Assembly (NCBI GenBank): GCA_017417055.1
Contig: JAFPZX010000083.1
Span: 1 to 47,082, forward strand
From: Anaerolineaceae bacterium
GTDB taxonomy: Bacteria; Chloroflexota; Anaerolineae; Anaerolineales; Anaerolineaceae
Length of the DNA: 47,082 nucleotides
Direction: 5' to 3'
Below are positions 8,160-16,989 of the stretch, piece by piece. Below the pieces are notes generated by a model. That model did not search any database. It had not been told where the DNA came from and was given only the letters and a program-made list of their open reading frames with translations. Positions within the stretch are counted from its first letter, which is position 1. Each line of letters opens with the position of its first letter. A program made the translations under genes and the position numbers.

Positions 8160-9128
8160 ATGAAAAACAGTAAGATCAGCGTTTTAATGAGTTCTTACAA
8201 TGAACCAATAGAATATGTCCAAAAAGCAGTCAACTCGATCCTGAACCAAACATATAAATATTTTGAATTCATTATTGTTATTGATAATCCAAATAATAGT
8301 GAACTAATTTCGTTCCTATCCTCAACTGCAAACAAAGATGAGAGAATAATACTTTTAATTAATAAAAGAAATATTGGTCTTGCGATGAGTTTAAACAGGG
8401 CGCTATCAGTGTCAACCGGAGGTTTTATAGCTCGTATGGATGCTGATGATATATCAAAGCAAGAGAGGTTAGAACATGAATTAAATTATTTGATAACAAA
8501 TGAATTGGATGTAGTAGGCTGTGAAGTTGACAAGATTGATGAACAAGGGAATGTTTTGGGAACAATCAAAAGTTATTCAAGTAAACCGGAAATTTATGCC
8601 AGAATGCTCCCTTTTCAAAATGTAATTGTTCACCCCACAGTTTTGATGAAAACAGAAGCTATAAAGAGTGTTAATGGTTATCGAAATTTTCCTTCTTGTC
8701 AGGATTATGATTTATGGCTTCGTCTTTTATCTAAAGGATACAAATTTGGTGTGATTCCGGAAAATCTTTTCCAGTTTAGAAGACATAATGAAAGTATTAC
8801 TGCTACGAGAAAATTCGATCAATTTTTAAATGAATCTTACATTAGAAAACTATTCATTGAGAGAAAAGAAAACCATGGAGTGGATTCATTTTCCGATGAG
8901 AACCTTAAAAATTATCTTTCAAAAAAAGGTTTTTTTAATCAAGAATATGCTAATGTACAAAATCAATTATTGATTCAGTACAACAGGGGAATAAATAATA
9001 TAAAAAACCATAATTATAAACAGGGCTTATCTGAAGTAATTCAATCAATGAAAAGTAATGCGGTAATATCAAATATTTGTATTTCTTTAAAAACCCATCT
9101 GATACGAAAAAAATATACAAAAAGGTAA
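8160..9128 (+). CDS. GT2-family glycosyltransferase
   Basis: A 322-residue inverting GT-A glycosyltransferase. It starts with KISVLMSSYNEPIEYVQKAVNSILNQTY. The nucleotide/metal motif is ARMDADDIS and the acceptor-site region CQDYDLWLRLL carries the conserved D-x-DLW pattern. There is no membrane segment. It is translated 13 bp after the preceding GT4 gene, so it belongs to the same operon. Confidence 0.93.
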   Translation: MKNSKISVLMSSYNEPIEYVQKAVNSILNQTYKYFEFIIVIDNPNNSELISFLSSTANKDERIILLINKRNIGLAMSLNRALSVSTGGFIARMDADDISKQERLEHELNYLITNELDVVGCEVDKIDEQGNVLGTIKSYSSKPEIYARMLPFQNVIVHPTVLMKTEAIKSVNGYRNFPSCQDYDLWLRLLSKGYKFGVIPENLFQFRRHNESITATRKFDQFLNESYIRKLFIERKENHGVDSFSDENLKNYLSKKGFFNQEYANVQNQLLIQYNRGINNIKNHNYKQGLSEVIQSMKSNAVISNICISLKTHLIRKKYTKR

Positions 9129-9136
9129 TAAATATT

Positions 9137-10411
9137 GTGACAGTAAAGGATTCTGTAAAGAAAATAGTAGGAGCAGAACGAATTTCTGCAATGAAAGGCG
9201 TTGTAATGCATTATTTATGCAGTATGCGTCTATTACCAAAAGGCAAGCTCCAACTCCACGATAAAAAAATCAGACTTTATAAAGATTTATCTTCAAATGG
9301 GTTCCATGTTTTTCGTGGTTATTATGATTTGAAGTATATTTCACAGGATCAAAAGAAATTGCTCGCTCATCGGTTGCCAATAACAGCTGGTGTAAATAGA
9401 AATACGAAAATAGATATAGGTTTTTATGATTTAGAAAATTCAGAGTTTAGAAAAATCACAGAATCTTCTGCCTGGTGTTGGCAACAGGGAAGCCGACTGC
9501 GATGGCATCCGTTATATCCGGATCAGATTATTTATAACGATGTTGATAGAAATAATAATTGCTATTGCACCAGAATTTTTGATATCCATGATGGAATAGA
9601 AAAAGGAAAAATAGATTTCCCGCTTTATGATATTGCCGATGATTATTCGTATGGTATCAGCATAAATTTCAGCAGACTTCAAAGATTACGACCAGGTTAT
9701 GGTTATAATTTTCTGCCCGATGAAACAGAAAAAAATCCAATACCTTCACAAGACGGTGTCTATTATGTTGATGTTCAATCTGATACAGCTAAATTATTAT
9801 ATACACTGAAAGAGTTATCTGAAGAAATAGGTGTTTCCGATAATTCTGAATGTTACTTGAATCACATTTCAATCTCACCGGATAATAAGCATTTTATATT
9901 TTTTCTGATTTCCAATGTTCCAAATGTCAAGGGATGGAATGCCGTGTTATTTGTATCAGATACATTTGGAAATTATAAAATTCTTGAAAGAAAAGACAGA
10001 GTCTCTCATTATTGCTGGATAGATGGAAAAAAATTAATGGTGACCTGTCACAAAGATGATAATATTGAGTATTATTGTATATTTGATATAGAGACTGGTG
10101 AAAAAGAAATATTAAATATCCATAAGCTAAACAAAGATGGTCATCCAAGCCCTCTTACTAAAGATCAATTTATCACAGATACATATCCCGGAATAAATAG
10201 TTTACAAGAAGTATTGGTTTTTTCTCAGAACTGCGAGAGGGCAAAGACTGTTTTATCGGTTTACCATGATTATCGTCTCAGAGGTGAAAAACGATGTGAC
10301 CTGCATCCCTCGGTTGAAAATAACGGGCGGTACTTTTCGGTAGATTCAACTTATAAAGATGGAAAACGCAGTATATTGGTATTTAAAATTGAGGAGCAAT
10401 TCAATGGCTAA
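9137..10411 (+). CDS. Polysaccharide-locus protein with beta-propeller-like repeats, function unknown
   Basis: About 424 residues if started at GTG 9137 (AAAGG lies upstream at 9122-9125); ATG 9191 is the alternative. The upstream TTG at 9077 lies inside the previous gene and is not credible. I recognise no enzyme motif. The protein has regular short strands and recurring aromatic/Gly turns such as YYDLKYI, IDIGFYDLEN, SAWCWQQGSRLRWHP, GVYYVDVQSD, HISISPDNKHFIFF and HYCWIDGKKLMVTCHKDDN. These fit a TolB/oligogalacturonate-lyase-like beta-propeller. No signal peptide is seen, so it is probably cytosolic. It is wedged between two GT2 genes and shares its 3' end with the next start. A role in sensing or processing polymer precursors is speculative. 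Confidence 0.7.
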   Translation: MTVKDSVKKIVGAERISAMKGVVMHYLCSMRLLPKGKLQLHDKKIRLYKDLSSNGFHVFRGYYDLKYISQDQKKLLAHRLPITAGVNRNTKIDIGFYDLENSEFRKITESSAWCWQQGSRLRWHPLYPDQIIYNDVDRNNNCYCTRIFDIHDGIEKGKIDFPLYDIADDYSYGISINFSRLQRLRPGYGYNFLPDETEKNPIPSQDGVYYVDVQSDTAKLLYTLKELSEEIGVSDNSECYLNHISISPDNKHFIFFLISNVPNVKGWNAVLFVSDTFGNYKILERKDRVSHYCWIDGKKLMVTCHKDDNIEYYCIFDIETGEKEILNIHKLNKDGHPSPLTKDQFITDTYPGINSLQEVLVFSQNCERAKTVLSVYHDYRLRGEKRCDLHPSVENNGRYFSVDSTYKDGKRSILVFKIEEQFNG

Positions 10412-11438
10412 GGTAAGTGTTATTGTTCCGGTCTATAAAGTCGAATCTTTTCTGACAAATTGTATTGATCATCTTTGCGGACAAACATTAGAAGATATAG
10501 AAATTATTCTTATTGATGATGGCAGTCCGGACCGGTGTCCACAGATATGTGATGAATATGCAGCAAAGGATAACAGAATAAAAGTCATTCACAAAGAAAA
10601 TGGCGGTGTCAGTGCAGCAAGAAATGATGGTTTGAAAGAAGCTTCCGGTGAATACGTTATTTTCTGTGATTCAGATGATTGGATGGAGAATACAGGACTT
10701 GAAGTTTTGTATTCAGACGCAGCTGAAACCGGTGCTGATGTTGTGATTGGTGACGTATATTTAGCTTATTCTGGATCGACTAAATATGTAAAATTTTATA
10801 AAAATGAATTTGTGACAACAGATGAAAATTATATAAGAGAATTAATTAAAGCAGATATATATCGAACGTATTGCCCGGATCCACCGGATGAAGGGTATGC
10901 TTTTGGATATGGCGGTCCATGGAATAAGCTGGTAAAAAGAGATTTTTTACTCAGAAATGGCATTTGTTTTGATGTAAAGCTTCAAGGCATTTTCGACGAT
11001 ATTCTTTACACTGCATATATTCTCGCAAAAGCAAAAACAATAAGCTATATTCAGAAACCTGTCTATTATTACCGTCAGGTTGAATCGTCAATTACGCATA
11101 GATTCAAACCGAATATTGAACAAATAAATCAAAATATTTTTACAGCATGGGAAAATCTTTTTAGTAAATTAGATGATCCAGATGATTTTTCAGCCCCCTA
11201 TTATGCATGTGTTTTGAGAAGAATCGAGGAATCATTACGATTGTATTTTAAAAACCCAGAAAACAATAATCCCCCAAAAACAAATAAAGTGAAATTTTCT
11301 GAAATGCTAAATAAAACTCCATATAAACAAGCTATAAGAAATGTAAATTTAAAAAAAATATCAAAAAAACAAAAAATTATAGCAATATTATCCAGGCTAA
11401 ATCTGGATTATTTAATTATTGATATAAATATATTATAA
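10404..11438 (+). CDS. GT2-family glycosyltransferase
   Basis: A 344-residue GT-A glycosyltransferase starting MAKVSVIVPVYKVESFLTNCID at ATG 10404, preceded by GAGGAGC and overlapping the previous stop by 8 bp. Motifs: DIEIILIDDGSPDRCPQICDEYA, NGGVSAARNDGLKEASGEYVIFCDSDDW (DSDD metal site) and FGYGGPWNKLVKRDFLL in the acceptor part. The C-terminal 80 residues are Lys/Asn-rich with long A runs in the DNA. It works with the other transferases on the lipid-linked unit. Confidence 0.93.
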   Translation: MAKVSVIVPVYKVESFLTNCIDHLCGQTLEDIEIILIDDGSPDRCPQICDEYAAKDNRIKVIHKENGGVSAARNDGLKEASGEYVIFCDSDDWMENTGLEVLYSDAAETGADVVIGDVYLAYSGSTKYVKFYKNEFVTTDENYIRELIKADIYRTYCPDPPDEGYAFGYGGPWNKLVKRDFLLRNGICFDVKLQGIFDDILYTAYILAKAKTISYIQKPVYYYRQVESSITHRFKPNIEQINQNIFTAWENLFSKLDDPDDFSAPYYACVLRRIEESLRLYFKNPENNNPPKTNKVKFSEMLNKTPYKQAIRNVNLKKISKKQKIIAILSRLNLDYLIIDINIL

Positions 11439-11451
11439 GTATGAAAAAAAT

Positions 11452-12816
11452 ATGCTTTTATTGTTGTTTTTTATTTTATTAATATTATTAATTTTTGAAT
11501 ATCAGCATAATAATAAGGAACTAATATCTCCAATAATATTATATTTAGTTCCATTTATTGTCATGATTTTAATTGCTTTATTTAATGCAAAACAATGGTC
11601 TTTTGAAATAAATTTCACTACTTTTGTTATTGTTATATTTGGTTCATTAGCTTTTTCTCTTGGTACATCTACGGGCAATAGAATAAAACTTAGAAGAAAT
11701 GGAAAAAACTCTGATATTTCTTGTATCAAAAATGGAAATACATGGAAATATGTATTGTTTCTAATCGCTCAAATAATTATTTTCTATTTAAAAATCAGAT
11801 ATATTTTAGCTTTTGCAAGAAATAGAGGAGTAACAGGTGGGATCAGTAGTGCATTAAGATATTTAAATGATCTTACCAAATTCACAACAGAAGATACTGT
11901 CCACTACCCATTTTTTGTGTCATTAGGATTAGATATCTGTACAATGTTTGGTTTTTCTTGTGCATGTTTATTTGCTCAGCAATTCTTTATAGAAAAAAGA
12001 AAAAAAGTCGATTTTATTTTAATTTTATTAAATTTTATTATAGCGTTTATCGGTGGTTCAACATCAGGGGGAAGAGGTGGTTCAGTTCAGGTTATAGTTT
12101 CATTCATTTGTTCTTTATTTATATTTTATCAAAGGAAAAATGATTATAAAAAAACAGTTTCTCTTAAAATAATATGTCTAACAGTTTTGATTTTGATAGG
12201 TGTATTATCTCTTTTTATTATATCTATTCAGTGGATTGGTCGGTATCCACCTTCAATGATATTAAGATATATTACAAATTATATTGGAGTTCAAATTTAT
12301 AATTTTAACTCGATTTCAGAAACAGAGTCAGGAGTATCTGAAATTTTTGGTCAAGAGACGTTTTACCCTATGATTCAAAAAATATGCAGTTTATTGGGAA
12401 TATCTAAATGGGCTAATTATCATGTGGGTTATCCTAATGTGTATTCAACGGGGTACAATACAGGAAATGTTTATACATGTTATTACTCATATATAAAAGA
12501 TTTTGGGTTGATTGGTGCAATAATATTACCTTTTATTTTTGGATGCTATTCACAGATAATCTACAGATCAGCAAAAAGGTCTGATAGAAATAATCCAATA
12601 ACGACATCATTAGTTTATTATTCGAATCTTTCATACATGATCATATTTTCTTTTTTTGCTGATAAATTTGGTAGCATAGTATTTTCCCCAAATATGATCA
12701 AAAGAACAATAATTCTATATATAATAAATGTATTTCTTTTTGACACTGATATGAATACTGAAAAAACAGCAATCATAGTTCGATATCAGCAAAGAAAAAC
12801 ATCTGTTGAAAGGTAG
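11452..12816 (+). CDS. Wzy-type oligosaccharide repeat-unit polymerase
   Basis: A 454-residue protein with about ten to twelve hydrophobic segments, starting MLLLLFFILLILLIFEYQ, and a large periplasmic-type loop around residues 270-345 rich in Tyr/Asn. The GGSTSGGRGG loop near residue 200 resembles the short arginine-containing loops of O-antigen polymerases. Wzy proteins are poorly conserved, so the call rests on topology, position between transferases and flippase, and strong AT-richness. It would join repeat units outside the cytoplasmic membrane. Confidence 0.8.
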   Translation: MLLLLFFILLILLIFEYQHNNKELISPIILYLVPFIVMILIALFNAKQWSFEINFTTFVIVIFGSLAFSLGTSTGNRIKLRRNGKNSDISCIKNGNTWKYVLFLIAQIIIFYLKIRYILAFARNRGVTGGISSALRYLNDLTKFTTEDTVHYPFFVSLGLDICTMFGFSCACLFAQQFFIEKRKKVDFILILLNFIIAFIGGSTSGGRGGSVQVIVSFICSLFIFYQRKNDYKKTVSLKIICLTVLILIGVLSLFIISIQWIGRYPPSMILRYITNYIGVQIYNFNSISETESGVSEIFGQETFYPMIQKICSLLGISKWANYHVGYPNVYSTGYNTGNVYTCYYSYIKDFGLIGAIILPFIFGCYSQIIYRSAKRSDRNNPITTSLVYYSNLSYMIIFSFFADKFGSIVFSPNMIKRTIILYIINVFLFDTDMNTEKTAIIVRYQQRKTSVER

Positions 12817-12819
12817 TTT

Positions 12820-14130
12820 ATGAATATTGTATATGTAGGTGATAATAGAAATCGACTGAATTATGGTTGCAGAGCTACAAGTACTGCTTTGTCAGAATTA
12901 TTAAGTGTAAATAATAAAATAGTTGGTAGAATTCATGGTAATTTTAGAAATACAGATACACGAAAAATTTTTTATTCTCCAATTTTAGGCTCATATATAT
13001 ATAAGTTTTGTGCTGGCAGAAAACATTGGCCAATATTTAAAGAAGTTTTAATTGATATTATCCATATTAGAAGAAAAATGAAAGTCTCTTTTACTAGTAA
13101 TGATTTTATCTCCATGGATTTTGAAAATTCAATAAATAAATTATTAAAGTGTTTGCCGGCTAATGATATATTAAAAGAATGTGATTTACGACAATACGAT
13201 TTTGACGCTTTAGTTGTAAATGGAGAAGGATCCTTCATTTTTTCCCCAAATCCATGGCGAGAGTCTCTTGTAGAGGCAATGTTTATGTATTGGGCAAAAA
13301 AAATGGGTAAAAAGGTTTTTTTTCTAAATGGTATGTTTTCGGGCAGCCCAAATCACGAATTGAATATGAGCACCATTAGTTTAATGAGACCTTTGTTTGA
13401 AACCATAGATTTAGTAGGAGTAAGAGAAGAACAATCACTTACGTTTGCAAAAAAGTATTTTCCAAATGCTACTATTGCAATATATCCAGATGCTCTATTT
13501 ACTTGGTACAAATATATTAATGATGGATATAGTATAAATAATGGCAAATATTTTATTGGTATGACGGGTGCAACAGATGAGTCATTTGTTGCTTACAATT
13601 TTGATCAGGATTATATATGCATATCTGGGTCTTCTTCTGAACAAATAACTAAAGACAGGAAGTTCGCTATAAAAACTTATTGTGCTCTTATTTGTAAACT
13701 TCAAAAGGAATTAAAACTTAAAGTAATAATCGTAATTCCTTGCGAAATAGATAATTTCTTGTTAGAAGTAGGTAAAATTACAAATTCACCAATAATAACT
13801 GTAGATACACCGGTTTTAGCTGCTGGTAAAATTTTGGCAAATGCAAGGGTTTATATTACAGGACGTTATCATCCTTCAATTTTAGCTTCTTTAGGAGGTA
13901 CTCCTTGTGTTTTTATGAATTCAAACTCGCATAAAAATATGAGTTTACAACAAACTTTAGAATATGATAATCCACATGAATATAATTCCATTCCTACTGA
14001 AGATGAGATAAATAAAATAATCTATGAAGCTAAATCTCTAATATCAAAAGGAAATCTACTTCGAGCAAAAATTAGAAATCGTTCAGTAGTTTTGAGTAAG
14101 GAAGCAGAAAAAATGAGTGCATTATTCTAA
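12820..14130 (+). CDS. Polysaccharide pyruvyl transferase family protein
   Basis: A 436-residue cytosolic GT-B-like protein of the PS_pyruv_trans family (CsaB/EpsI relatives). It starts MNIVYVGDNRNRLNYGCRATSTALSELL, has DFDALVVNGEGSFIF (the conserved ggGsl-like strand), LVGVREEQSLTF (the R-x-x-S turn before the second domain) and YITGRYHPSILASLGGTPCVF, matching the family's H-x-x-I-x-A-x-x-x-G-x-P motif. Members transfer pyruvate from phosphoenolpyruvate to form ketals on sugars, though several only share the fold. It starts 3 bp after the polymerase gene. Confidence 0.85.
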   Translation: MNIVYVGDNRNRLNYGCRATSTALSELLSVNNKIVGRIHGNFRNTDTRKIFYSPILGSYIYKFCAGRKHWPIFKEVLIDIIHIRRKMKVSFTSNDFISMDFENSINKLLKCLPANDILKECDLRQYDFDALVVNGEGSFIFSPNPWRESLVEAMFMYWAKKMGKKVFFLNGMFSGSPNHELNMSTISLMRPLFETIDLVGVREEQSLTFAKKYFPNATIAIYPDALFTWYKYINDGYSINNGKYFIGMTGATDESFVAYNFDQDYICISGSSSEQITKDRKFAIKTYCALICKLQKELKLKVIIVIPCEIDNFLLEVGKITNSPIITVDTPVLAAGKILANARVYITGRYHPSILASLGGTPCVFMNSNSHKNMSLQQTLEYDNPHEYNSIPTEDEINKIIYEAKSLISKGNLLRAKIRNRSVVLSKEAEKMSALF

Positions 14131-14256
14131 TGTGTTTGTTCATTGCATGGATTGTCACTCGACAGCTTGATATCGGGTTGAAGTAAATTGCTTGGATCCT
14201 TTGGAAAAGTAGAATTTGAATAATTACGTTGTATATATTGGTTTTAGAACTCAAAA

Positions 14257-15669
14257 ATGTATAAAACAAAAAATAAAGCTCTTTTGATGGGAACTATAAC
14301 TTATGCAATCGGTACTTTTGGTACAAAAATATTGAGTTTTCTAATAGTTCCACTTTATACGTATTTCATAATACCAGAAGATTTAGGTGATTATGACTTA
14401 CTGATTACAACAGTAAGTCTATTATCTCCTATTTTAACTTTAAAGATTTCTGAAGCAACATATAGATGGATAATAAATAATAAAGATAATGAAATTCAAT
14501 ATATTTCAGCTACATATAATTTATTGATTAAGAATAGTATTACTGCTGCGATTGTACTATTAATAATCAATAAGATCATTCCTATCTGGCATTGTTATTA
14601 TTTTATAGCTATCTTGATAGGAGACAGAGTTTTAGAATGTCTCCAGAAATTACTTAGAGGCCTTAGAAACCAAAAGTTATTTGCTGTATCAGGTGTTTTC
14701 CATACTTGTATATTTGTTTTTTCAAATTTATATAAGATTTGTTATCTGCATGAAGGTGTTATAGCCTTATTACAAAGTAACATTTTAAGTGTATTTTTAA
14801 CAATTATTTTTATTTTGGTTTGCGAACCAAGATTAAGAAAAGTCGATATATTTAAAAATTATTGGACAATACAAAAAGAACTTTTGAGTTACTCTGCTCC
14901 CTTGGTTCCATCAGCATTATGTTGGTGGATGATGAATACATCTGATAGATATGTTATTCGTTTATTTCTTGGTAGATATGCTAATGGAATTTATTCAGTT
15001 GCATATAAGTTCCCTTCTATTTTAACTACAGTATTTAATATGTTTAATAATGCATGGACAGATATGGCGCTTGCAGAGATAAAAAAGGGGGAAACATCTA
15101 ATTTTTATGTAAAAAGTATATTTCAAAAACTTTACAAAATGTCATTTAGTTTAGCCATTTTATTAATTCCGCTAACAAAATTGATCATGAAACTGATTTT
15201 AAGTTCTTCTTATAAAGAGGGCGCAATATATGTTGGTTTTTTATACATTGGAACTGTTTTTCAAGGACTTTCTACCTTTTGCGGAATAGGTTATTTACAC
15301 AATAAAGAAACAAAAGGTGCTGCGAAAACAAGTATTATTGGAGCTATTGCTAATATAATAATTGATTTATTATTTATAAAATCTATTGGATTGTTTGCAG
15401 CCTCGATTTCGACATGCTTTGGATTCATGATAATGTGGCTACTAAGAATGAAGGATTTTATAAAGGTTTTTCCATTTACAGTAGATTGGAGGGAATTATT
15501 AGTCTATTCTCTTACAGGAATTTTTATAGCGTCTATTACTATATGGACAAATAATAAGGTCGATATTGTCCTGGTAGCATTTGGTTTGTTTAATATTATA
15601 GTCCACAATCGTGACACTGTAAAAAATTTTTTTCGTCTTGCATCAAAAAGACTATCTCAAACTCGCTAA
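14257..15669 (+). CDS. Wzx-type oligosaccharide flippase
   Basis: A 470-residue MATE/MVF-superfamily protein with about twelve to fourteen hydrophobic segments. It starts KALLMGTITYAIGTFGTKILSFLIVPLYTYFI, the family signature, with PEDLGDYDLL in the first loop, SYSAPLVPSALCWWMMNTSDRYVI mid-protein and GIYSVAYKFPSIL after it. It should flip the undecaprenyl-linked repeat unit across the membrane for Wzy. A 126-bp spacer separates it from the previous gene; no promoter or terminator stands out there. Confidence 0.92.
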   Translation: MYKTKNKALLMGTITYAIGTFGTKILSFLIVPLYTYFIIPEDLGDYDLLITTVSLLSPILTLKISEATYRWIINNKDNEIQYISATYNLLIKNSITAAIVLLIINKIIPIWHCYYFIAILIGDRVLECLQKLLRGLRNQKLFAVSGVFHTCIFVFSNLYKICYLHEGVIALLQSNILSVFLTIIFILVCEPRLRKVDIFKNYWTIQKELLSYSAPLVPSALCWWMMNTSDRYVIRLFLGRYANGIYSVAYKFPSILTTVFNMFNNAWTDMALAEIKKGETSNFYVKSIFQKLYKMSFSLAILLIPLTKLIMKLILSSSYKEGAIYVGFLYIGTVFQGLSTFCGIGYLHNKETKGAAKTSIIGAIANIIIDLLFIKSIGLFAASISTCFGFMIMWLLRMKDFIKVFPFTVDWRELLVYSLTGIFIASITIWTNNKVDIVLVAFGLFNIIVHNRDTVKNFFRLASKRLSQTR

Positions 15670-15737
15670 ATTTCAGTATTAATTTTATTGAATCTTTTAG
15701 AATGAGTTATATAAACAATCTTGGTATATAGAATCTC

Positions 15738-16853
15738 ATGTTAAATTTCATAATTGTTGGATCTGGTTTATACGGGGCAATTTGTGCGCGGGAATTAACG
15801 AATCAAGGATATTCTGTCTTGATATTGGATAAACGTCCGAACATTGGCGGGAACGTTTATACCGAGACGGTGAACGGGATCAATGTGCACAAGTACGGTG
15901 CACATATTTTCCATACCAACAACAAAGTCGTCTGGGACTATGTGAACCGCTTCGCCGTATTCAACCGATACACCAATTCCCCGGTGGCGAATTACAGGGG
16001 TGAGCTTTATTCACTTCCCTTCAACATGTACACCTTCAACAAGATGTGGGGCGTGGTTACTCCGGATGAAGCCGCTGCGAAGATTGACGAACAGCGCAAA
16101 GAAATCATCCATGAACCACAGAATCTTGAGGAACAAGCTATCTCCCTGGTCGGTCGGGATGTTTATGAAAAACTGGTGAAGGGTTACACTGAAAAACAAT
16201 GGGGGCGGGACTGCAAAGACCTGCCCGCTTTTATTATCAAGCGCCTTCCCGTGCGGCTGACCTTCGACAACAACTACTTCAACGCTCTCTATCAGGGGAT
16301 TCCCGTCGGCGGATACACCAGAATGGTGGAACGCATGCTCGAAGGGATCGAAATGCGTCTCAACACCGATTATCTGGAAGATAAGTCATACTGGGATGCG
16401 CAGGCGAAGACCGTGATCTATACCGGTCCTATCGATGCCTATTTCGGTTATCAGCTCGGTTACCTCGAATACCGCTCAGTTCGATTTGAGACGGAAGTGC
16501 TCGATAAGCCGAACTACCAGGGCAATGCCGTGGTGAATTATACAGACCGGGAAACGCCTTGGACACGCATCATCGAACACAAATGGTTCGAGTTCGGCAA
16601 AGATGAAAACGGGAACGATCTGCCAAAGACCGTCATCAGCCGGGAATACAGCTCCGAATGGAAACCTGGGGATGAGCCCTACTATCCTATAAATGATGAA
16701 AAAAATACCGAACTCTATCAACAATACAAAGATTTATCCTCTCATGAAGAAAACGTTATCTTCGGCGGACGATTGGGACAGTATAAGTATTTTGATATGG
16801 ATCAGGTAATCTGTGAAGCATTAAATACGGTACAAAACATTTTAATAAATTAA
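15738..16853 (+). CDS. glf: UDP-galactopyranose mutase
   Basis: A 371-residue FAD enzyme converting UDP-galactopyranose to UDP-galactofuranose. The FAD-binding motif is FIIVGSGLYGAICARELTNQGYSVLILDKR. It is followed by PNIGGNVYTETVNGINVHKYGAHIFHTNN, then TEKQWGRDCKDLPAFIIKRLPVR with the substrate arginine region, and DMDQVI near the C-terminus. It implies galactofuranose in the polymer. The first ~100 bp and the last ~170 bp are AT-rich like the central locus, while about 15.86-16.68 kb is much more GC-rich, so the gene looks like a recombination mosaic at the edge of the exchanged block. Confidence 0.96.
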   Translation: MLNFIIVGSGLYGAICARELTNQGYSVLILDKRPNIGGNVYTETVNGINVHKYGAHIFHTNNKVVWDYVNRFAVFNRYTNSPVANYRGELYSLPFNMYTFNKMWGVVTPDEAAAKIDEQRKEIIHEPQNLEEQAISLVGRDVYEKLVKGYTEKQWGRDCKDLPAFIIKRLPVRLTFDNNYFNALYQGIPVGGYTRMVERMLEGIEMRLNTDYLEDKSYWDAQAKTVIYTGPIDAYFGYQLGYLEYRSVRFETEVLDKPNYQGNAVVNYTDRETPWTRIIEHKWFEFGKDENGNDLPKTVISREYSSEWKPGDEPYYPINDEKNTELYQQYKDLSSHEENVIFGGRLGQYKYFDMDQVICEALNTVQNILIN

Positions 16854-16953
16854 TAATTAAGAATAACGGAGAAATAATATAATATAATAATACATTAATA
16901 CGTTAATAATATGATGGCATAATTCTTGCATCTTTTGTAAATAAACATTTTTC

Positions 16954-16983
16954 CAAAGGTTTTGAAAAAACCTTTGAAAGGAG
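16954..16983 (+). promoter_or_regulatory. 10-bp hairpin directly before the ribosome binding site of the subtilase
   Basis: CAAAGGTTTT (16954-16963) and AAAACCTTTG (16967-16976) are perfect inverted repeats with a GAA loop. The Shine-Dalgarno AAAGGAG (16977-16983) starts on the next base, 6 bp before the ATG at 16990. The left arm contains an AAAGG copy. A 5'-leader stabiliser or translational control hairpin is possible. Confidence 0.55.
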
Positions 16984-16989
16984 AATATT

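Noticed and set aside
9077-9136. TTG start at 9077 for the beta-propeller-like protein
   Set aside because: It lies within the previous glycosyltransferase and has no ribosome binding site; GTG 9137 or ATG 9191 is more likely.
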